NCBI RefSeq assembly: GCF_000004825.1
Contig: NW_008805063.1
Coordinates: 186,857-250,856, forward strand
Length of the DNA stretch: 64,000 nt
DNA from: Heterostelium album PN500
Lineage: Eukaryota; Evosea; Eumycetozoa; Acytosteliales; Acytosteliaceae
Direction: 5' to 3'
Part shown: positions 57,767 to 64,000 of the stretch, piece by piece
How the letters are laid out: each line of letters opens with the position of its first letter
Position numbering within the stretch: the first letter of the stretch is position 1
Program-made: the position numbers and the translations under genes
The notes under the pieces: generated by a model
Database searches by the model: none
What the model saw: only the letters and a program-made list of their open reading frames with translations
Told to the model about the DNA's origin: nothing

Positions 57767-58786
57767 ATGGAAACAATTAAACAATTTTTCGTTGACCAAT
57801 ACGCTAAACTTCATTTTAATCCAGTTGATCTAAAAGGCAAGGTGATCATTGTCACTGGAAGCAATATTGGAATTGGCTTTGCAACTGTTCAACATCTTCT
57901 GAAGATGAACCCAGATAGAATAGTTATGGCTTGTAGAAATATGGAGAAAGCTAAAGAGGCTATCTCCAAACTACAAAATGATAATGGTGTAGCTATTGAG
58001 GCGTGGCAATTAGATATTTCTTCGTTTGAATCAATTAAATCATTTGTAAAGAGATATCAAGATTCTTCACTTCCACTTCACATACTGATAAACAATGCAG
58101 GTCTCGGAGGAAACATGCCTTTCTCATTGACAAAGGATGGACATGAAACAATGTATGCAACCAATCATCTTGGAACTACTTTATTGACATTGCTACTGCT
58201 GCCAGTGATAAGAAAGACTGCACTTGAGAATAATGTTTATCCAAGAATCATTAATTTGGCATCGGAAGTTCATCTTTGGACCAACTTTTCAGTAAAAGAT
58301 AAACCCAATATTATCAAGGCAATGGATGACCCAAATTTGATAGTTGGATTCGATAGATACTCGATATCAAAGTTGATGAATGTTATGTTTACAAAGAGTC
58401 TGGCGAAACACCTTCAAGATTCAAACCAAGCAGAGGATAAAAAGATTTCGGTCTACTCTATCAACCCTGGAATGGTAACTTCAGACCTCGGTTTAAAAGA
58501 TGATAAATCATGGTTGTCTAAACTTGCTTTCAAGACACTCAATACAGTTTTAAGTTATATTATTGCAAGAACACCAGAGGAAGGATCAAAAACAACTATT
58601 TTAGCTGCAACCAGTGTCGATTACGGTGTTGAGAGTGGAATTGAAAATGGTATCTATTTTTCTTCTTGTAAACCAGCAAAAGTAAATTCTTTATTAGATG
58701 GCGAAGAAGGTCAAGCTTTATTAGAAAGATTATGGAAAGAAACACTTCAAGTTCTTCCGGTAGAAGTACAAGATGTGAATATTTAA
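57767..58786 (+). CDS. Short-chain dehydrogenase/reductase (retinol dehydrogenase-like)
   Basis: Single exon, 339 aa. Rossmann NAD(P) motif TGSNIGIG (~34-41), downstream NNAG (~109), catalytic Ser in LASEVH and Tyr-Lys in YSISK (~203-207), plus INPGMV. Length and the RNMEKAKEA block (Arg favouring NADPH) match the RDH/WWOX-like classical SDR group that reduces retinoids, steroids or other lipophilic carbonyls. No signal peptide or strong membrane helix; substrate unknown. Confidence 0.92.
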   Translation: METIKQFFVDQYAKLHFNPVDLKGKVIIVTGSNIGIGFATVQHLLKMNPDRIVMACRNMEKAKEAISKLQNDNGVAIEAWQLDISSFESIKSFVKRYQDSSLPLHILINNAGLGGNMPFSLTKDGHETMYATNHLGTTLLTLLLLPVIRKTALENNVYPRIINLASEVHLWTNFSVKDKPNIIKAMDDPNLIVGFDRYSISKLMNVMFTKSLAKHLQDSNQAEDKKISVYSINPGMVTSDLGLKDDKSWLSKLAFKTLNTVLSYIIARTPEEGSKTTILAATSVDYGVESGIENGIYFSSCKPAKVNSLLDGEEGQALLERLWKETLQVLPVEVQDVNI

Positions 58787-59135
58787 ATAAAATCACCTTA
58801 ATTAATATAGTTATAATTTTATTATTATGAGACTGTGATCTAAATTAAAATTTCATCAACTTCATCTTGAATGACTATTTTTATACTTCCACTATTGTAA
58901 TTTAAACAATGTCAGATCTATTGATTTTACTATTCTCTTTTCACATCCCAATCCTGTGACGTGTCCAAACTCTATTGCCTAATTTTTTCATCTTTGTTGT
59001 TGTGCCTTTTTCACTATCTCTCTGTCTCTTTTTCTCTTTCACTTTCTTTCTTTTTCACTTTAACTTGATTTGTATTCAAAACTCATTTTAAATTTTTAAT
59101 ACAACATTTCAATTACACATTTTTATTTGAATGAT
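58787..59135. other. Convergent intergenic spacer
   Basis: A/T-rich with a CTTTCTCTTT pyrimidine patch at 59020-59060; nothing recognised. Confidence 0.5.
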
Positions 59136-60062
59136 TTAATGACGACCAGAGTTTGATGACCAGAGTTGACGGTGGTGTGAGTCATTGAGGGTGAGGTTAC
59201 CGTTGGAGTGGAGGTGGAACTTGTATGGACCGTGTCCTTGTCCATTTGTACCGGCGGCCCACAATGGGTGGTTGTGGCTGTCGTAGACGACTGGGTTACC
59301 ATCGTGTTGCATGGTGAAACGGTATGGACCGTGACCCTTGTTGTGGGTGGCGGTGCTCCAGACGGCGTTTTGTGGAATCCAGTTCAAAGTGTGGTAGACA
59401 ACCAAGTTACCATCGTCTTGCATGACCAAGAAGTAGTCACCGTTGTACAAGGCGTTGTTGCTGTATGAGTAGAGGGAGTACTCAGAGTGGACGTGGTCAC
59501 CGTTATGGAATTGACGTCCGTGGTGTGGGTGATGATGACGACCATGACCTGGAACGTGCAAAGTTGGGGTGTGACCACCGGAGCTCCAGAGACACTCGCT
59601 GTGTGAGTCGACAACGTGGAAGTTACCGGCTGGTGACAAATAGGTGACGTATGGACCGTGACCACGGTTGTGGGTGGCTGAACTCCAGGTTGGGTGGTTG
59701 TGGCTATCATAGACAACCAAGTTACCATCAGCCTTTAAAATAATAATAATAATTATGAAAAAAGAAAAAGGAAAAGGAAAAAGAAGAATAGAAAAAAGAA
59801 GAAAATCAAGTTAGAAATTTTGTCATGTGATACTAACAAACTTGATTTAATTACTTACTTGTTGGATTAAACGGAATGGACCGTGACCCTTACCGTTGGT
59901 GGCAGATGACCAGGTAGCACATGATGAGCTGTGCATGTTACCTCTGTAGACAACCAAGTTACCGTCGGCTTGCATGACCAAGTAGAAACCATTGTTATGG
60001 ATAAAGTTGGTTTGACTATTTGAGTAAATAGTCACATCATTGTTGAGTCTATCGGTAGTCAT
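59136..60062 (-). CDS. Comitin-like bulb-type mannose-binding lectin
   Basis: Two exons, 60062-59859 and 59732-59136, in phase, 266 aa. Two bulb-type (B-) lectin domains built from the mannose-site repeat QxDxNxVxY: MQADGNLVVY, ADGNLVVYDS, MQDDGNLVVYH, MQHDGNPVVYDS, each followed by WSSATHNKGHGPY-like strands. A His-rich linker (HGRHHHPHHGRQFHNGDH, ~137-154) joins them. Comitin in Dictyostelium links Golgi/vesicle mannose glycans to actin; this protein is larger than p24 comitin. There is no signal peptide. A relic of its 3' end lies at 56962. Confidence 0.85.
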
Positions 60063-60500
60063 TCTTTATGTGTGTGTATATTTAATAAATTGTAATATTA
60101 TGAAAATGATTTGATGATGATGTAAATTCCTCTTTTTAAAGCCTGATTTTTTATTAAAATCACTTATTTTTTTATTTATTTTTTTTTCAGTTTAACAAGA
60201 TTTCACACACACCACCTGAGAAAAAATTAGATATTTGATTAGTTTTTCTAATTCTGGGGGTTAGTGTTGTTTTCAAAGATTCATCTGGAGTTTGAGACTG
60301 TTTTTCAAACAACCTGCTAAAAAATAGTCCAAAAGCATAAAAAAAAAAACAAACTTGTTTTAATGATTTAGGTGGGTTTTGATTAATTTTATATTTTTTA
60401 TTTTTTTGATATATTTTTCTTGGCAAAAATCAGTGAAAAATCTGAATCATGATTGAAAAAAAAATGTTATTGATTTAAATAATAATATTATGATTAATTT
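60063..60500. other. Intergenic, A/T-rich
   Basis: Promoter side of the lectin gene and 3' flank of the proline-rich gene; the open frame at 60187-60426 (-) has no support. Confidence 0.4.
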
Positions 60501-63500
60501 TCAACAATCTATTATTTTTTGCACATGACCCGCATGGGCAGATGTTTGTAGTGGTAGTGGTTGAATAGTTGGACCCATTGTCATTGTTGTGAAGACCTCA
60601 GGTGGTTTTGTTATTGGGGGTAGAGTTTCAGGACACGGTGTTGTCATTGTTGTAGAACCTGTTGTAGTGGTTGCAGATCCGGTGGTGGTGGATGAAGAGG
60701 TAGACGAAGTGGTAGTAGAAGATGATGCTGCTGTGGTAGTTGTTGAATGAGAAGCACTGGTTGTTGTTGACTGACTTGTTTCTTGACGTAGTTCATGGTC
60801 AATCCAGCTCACCAATATATTTCTTACGTCATCCACTTTATCTTCAATAATATCTATGCCATCTATATTGATATGACTACCAATGTCATTGGCCAATTGA
60901 GAAAGAGGTATTTGGTTGTGTGGTAATCGTCCGATTTGACTAGCGATTTCATTTGCTAACTGTGACAAAGGTATTTGACTATGAGGTCTTTCAGCTGGAG
61001 TTTGGCCTAGAAATGGAGGGATTTGTGGAAAAAAAGGTGGTGGATTCCAAGTGGGTCTGCTACCTATTGGGTTTTGTGGATTTCCACGAAAAAAAATTGT
61101 TTGGTCCATTGAAATGTTGTTGATTTAGTGTTTGAAAATGAGGGATTTGTGGAAATAAAGGTGGTGAGTTAAGGTTTCCTCGAAAAAAGTTTAATCTTGA
61201 GAATGATGTGGTGGGTGAGGTGAATGATGGACGTTGATATGGTGATCCAAAATTATGGTTGTAGATTGGTGGTGGGATCAATCCTGGAATGAATGGTGGT
61301 ATTCTGTTGTCAGCTGGTGAAGTGAATGGTGGTCTAAAGCCAGGTATTCTGTTGTTGGTTGGTGGGATCAAACCTGGAATGAACGGTGGTATTCTGTAGT
61401 TTGTTGGAGGTATTATGCCTGGAATGAATGGTGGTATTCTGTTGTTGTTAGTTGGTGGAATCAAACCTGGAATGAACGGTGGTATTCTGTTGTTAGTTGG
61501 AGGTATTATGCCTGGAGTGAATGGTGGTATTCTGTTATTAGTTGGAGGGATTGTACCTGGAGTGATTGGTGGTAGTGTGTTTTCATGTGGCAATACACCC
61601 GGAAGAATGGATGGTTTGTCGGTTGGACCAACGTATGGTGGTAGTGTGTAGTGTGGTAATTCACCTGGAAGAATGGATGGTTTGTCGGTTGGTCGTATTG
61701 GTGTTGGTGTTGGTGGTTTAATTGGTGAGGTCTCATGAGGTTTAAGATCATCTGGAATATTTAATCTTGGAATGAATGAAGGAATGTCTGATGGATCAAT
61801 AATTGGTTTTGGACTAGGTTTTGGAGGTGGTGGACTCTGGCCGCCATGTGATTTAAGAAATTGTGAAATAATCAAACCTGGAATCAATGATGATGGTATT
61901 CCGTGGTTTTTAGGAGGAATAATACCTGGAACGAATGGTGGTATTGGATGGTAGGGTGGTGGAATCAAGCCCGGAATGAATGGTGGAATGTTTGGTTTTG
62001 GAGGACGTGGTCTAAGAAATTGTGAAATAATCAAAGCTGGAATGAATGGCGGTATTTTCGATGGGTCAGTGTTTGGTTTTTGAGTTTGTGTAGGTGTTGG
62101 AGTAGGCGGTTGTTTAGTTGGCAATGGAGTTGGTGATGGAGTTGGCGATGGAGTTGGTGATGGAGTTGGCGAGGGAGTTGGTCCTGGAGTTGTTGGAGGT
62201 TTAAGATATTCTGGAATCGGTGTTGGTACCAACCAATCAGGATCAAAACCTTTTGGAAGTGGAGGTGGCAATGGAATTGTTGGAATACTTTGTAGGAAAT
62301 TATAGAATTCAACAAAGAACTTGTACACTGGATTATCTTTTAGAGGCGCAGCCATCTTTACCAAATAGGCATTGATAATCTTGAAAATCACTTGTTTTGG
62401 TGCTTCTCCTGTTATCATACCCTGTAAAATCAAATCAATGTAGCTTTCTGGTCCAGTTGGCTCTGCTGAAGTATGATTTGAAGTTGGTAATGTGTCTAGA
62501 TAGGTATTCAGTACATTATAGATGTCATTTGGATTGATTGGTTGCTGAAGACACTGAATGAACGATAAAAGGTAATCGACTGGTTCTGGGTTCTTGTTTT
62601 TGCCGACACCGAGAACCAATGCCAAGAAGCTGTCAACTTTTGGTAGTTCTTCTTGTTGTATGACCTCAGATTTGAGACTTCCTAAATATGGTGGTATTCC
62701 TTGGAATGTAATTGGTTTGACGGTGATATGTACTGGGGCCTGAGCGAACCATGCTTTGTATGGATTGATAAACGATGGGTTTTGATTGTCGGCTTGGCTC
62801 ATCGCATTTTGAAGACCGGGGAAGAGGAATTCCAGACTGGACTTTGGTGATGCTTGTTGTGGGGGGACTGGTCTTGGAGTGTTCCAGAACGGTGGAGGTA
62901 AGTAGGGAGGTCTTGGAAGTGGAGGTGGTGGGTGTTGTGGTTGTTGTTCCACTGGAGAGGTTTTTGGTTTTTCACAGGGTTCTTCAGAAGCAACAGGAGC
63001 AGTGGGTTTTGGAATCACCGGTAGATTAGCGCTTGGATTCTGTGGTGGCGAATTCAAAATGAGATCCAGAGGATTCAGAATATTCCAAAATGGTGGTGGT
63101 GGAGAGTAGCGAGGAATATTTGGATTGTTTATATCCCAAACTGATGGAATGGAATGAGGTTGTTGAGGCTGAGGTTTTGGAATGCTGACAAAGGGTGGCG
63201 ATGTTGGAAGGTCCAGCGAGATCTGTGGTGGAATAGCACGAGGTTGAGCAATATTCCAAAACGGTGGGATAGAGAATGTTGGATTGGGTCGCGGTTTCAC
63301 TGGCTCTGAGAGAGTATTGTCGACGGGTAGTGGTTTAGGCCAAAATGGTAGTGGTGGTGGTCGAGATTTCACCTCAGAGAGGAACTGCTCCAATGGGTTT
63401 TTCGTCGGTGTTTCAACACTCTGATGCTTCTGGTCATCGCTGTCTTTATCACAGTCATTGGCATGCAGATTCTTGTGGCTATTGAGAAACTCGAGAACGG

Positions 63501-63840
63501 AATCTTGAATCGTATTCAAAATGGATCGTTCATCCTTTTCAGTGTGATGAGCTGCTTTAATTTCATCGAGAAGCTCTTCTTTGTTCGATTTCAAATGAGT
63601 ACTCTCAACATTATTCAAGTGTGCATGATGTTCAAGAATTTCCTCGGTCAATTGATTTTTCAATTCTTGATTTTCTTTCTCCACAGCAGTCTGAATAATA
63701 ATAACAACAATTTTAACAACAATTTAAAAATCATTATTCAACAAATGAATGAAATACATTATATTTACCTCATATCCAAAAGATATAAAAGAGAAAGAAA
63801 TAAAAAGAATAAGAATGAAAATAATATTATTTCTTTTCAT
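60501..63840 (-). CDS. Proline-rich secreted repeat protein, frame interrupted at a T8 tract
   Basis: Exon 1 63840-63769 (24 residues, signal peptide: NNIIFILILFISFSFIS) joins in phase to exon 2 starting 63690. A charged coiled-coil stretch (KENQELKNQLTEEILEHHAH) leads into ~750 residues rich in Pro with blocks PPFWNI, (SPTP)n and a repeat of about 14-17 residues, IPPFIPGLIPPTNNR. The frame ends at 61060, but the next frame (from 61109 to 60501) continues the same theme (FFRGNPQNPIGSRPTWNPPP) with a Thr/Ser-rich tail and SQIPLSQLANEI repeats. The two frames meet at a run of eight T (minus strand) around 61089-61096. Probably one ~1,090-residue cell-surface or matrix protein, with either an assembly error or a real frameshift. 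Confidence 0.65.
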
Positions 63841-64000
63841 TCTTTTTTTTTCTTTTTTTTTTATTTTTTTTCTTTTTCTTTTCTTTTCTTTTTTTTATTT
63901 TGTTTCTAATTTATATATATTATTACTTTTTTGGTTATATTTATTATTATTGTTTAATTATTATTAATATTATTATTTAGAAACTAAAGAATGAATAAAC
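63841..64000. other. Pyrimidine-rich upstream flank
   Basis: Dense CTTTT/TTTTTC tract directly upstream (A/G-rich on the coding strand), then A/T-rich sequence to the window edge. Confidence 0.5.

Overview
The window is nuclear DNA of a dictyostelid social amoeba. Intergenic DNA is extremely A/T rich with long A/T tracts, coding DNA carries CAA/AAT runs (poly-Q, poly-N), and introns are short (about 50-150 bases) with GTAAGT/GTATGT donors and TAG/CAG/AAG acceptors. The proteins are eukaryotic, including families prominent in this group (comitin-type lectin, small secreted Cys-rich protein). Genus is not resolved. I rebuilt exon structures by reading frame across splice sites; every multi-exon model marked in-phase sums to a whole number of codons. 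No CRISPR array, operon, rRNA or convincing tRNA was seen.

Layout. 0.2-10.5 kb: a COA1-like mitochondrial protein, the ribosome-biogenesis factor NOC1/CEBPZ, and, convergent with it, the proteasome scaffold ECM29. 10.8-14.9 kb: MUS81 nuclease with SAM and SWIM domains, plus a recent, broken tandem copy of its 5' half. 15.6-20 kb: a class III chitinase and an ABCB6-type half transporter. 20-29.3 kb: a gene-poor accessory region with an inverted pair of degenerate repeats, an intact 9-exon gene for a Tnp2/CACTA-like transposase-related protein, a broken B-box gene, and a zinc-finger/Tudor-like gene. 29.4-36.3 kb: secreted class 3 lipase, a secreted protein with a decayed upstream copy, an LRR protein with a charged tail, and a tiny Cys-rich secreted peptide.

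37.8-46 kb: CHID1-type GH18 protein, a 0.45 kb terminal-inverted-repeat element, an unknown single-TM protein, ISCA2, and cytosolic HSP70 with a 5'UTR intron. 46.1-54.1 kb: poly(A)-binding protein with an A-rich leader, a relic of U1-70K, a mitochondrial P-loop protein, and eIF3e. 54.4-64 kb: a second inverted-repeat element, a divergent Arf-like GTPase lacking its catalytic Gln, a short-chain dehydrogenase, a comitin-like lectin with a relic copy 2 kb away, and a proline-rich secreted repeat protein whose frame is interrupted at a T8 tract.

The genes are mostly unrelated housekeeping functions (translation: PABP, eIF3e, NOC1; proteostasis: ECM29, HSP70; mitochondria: COA1-like, ISCA2, P-loop protein) interleaved with secreted proteins. 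The most unusual content is the transposase-derived gene and its neighbours at 22.5-28.9 kb, the MUS81 architecture, and the number of small gene relics (MUS81, B-box, secreted protein, U1-70K, comitin), which suggests frequent local segmental duplication and decay.
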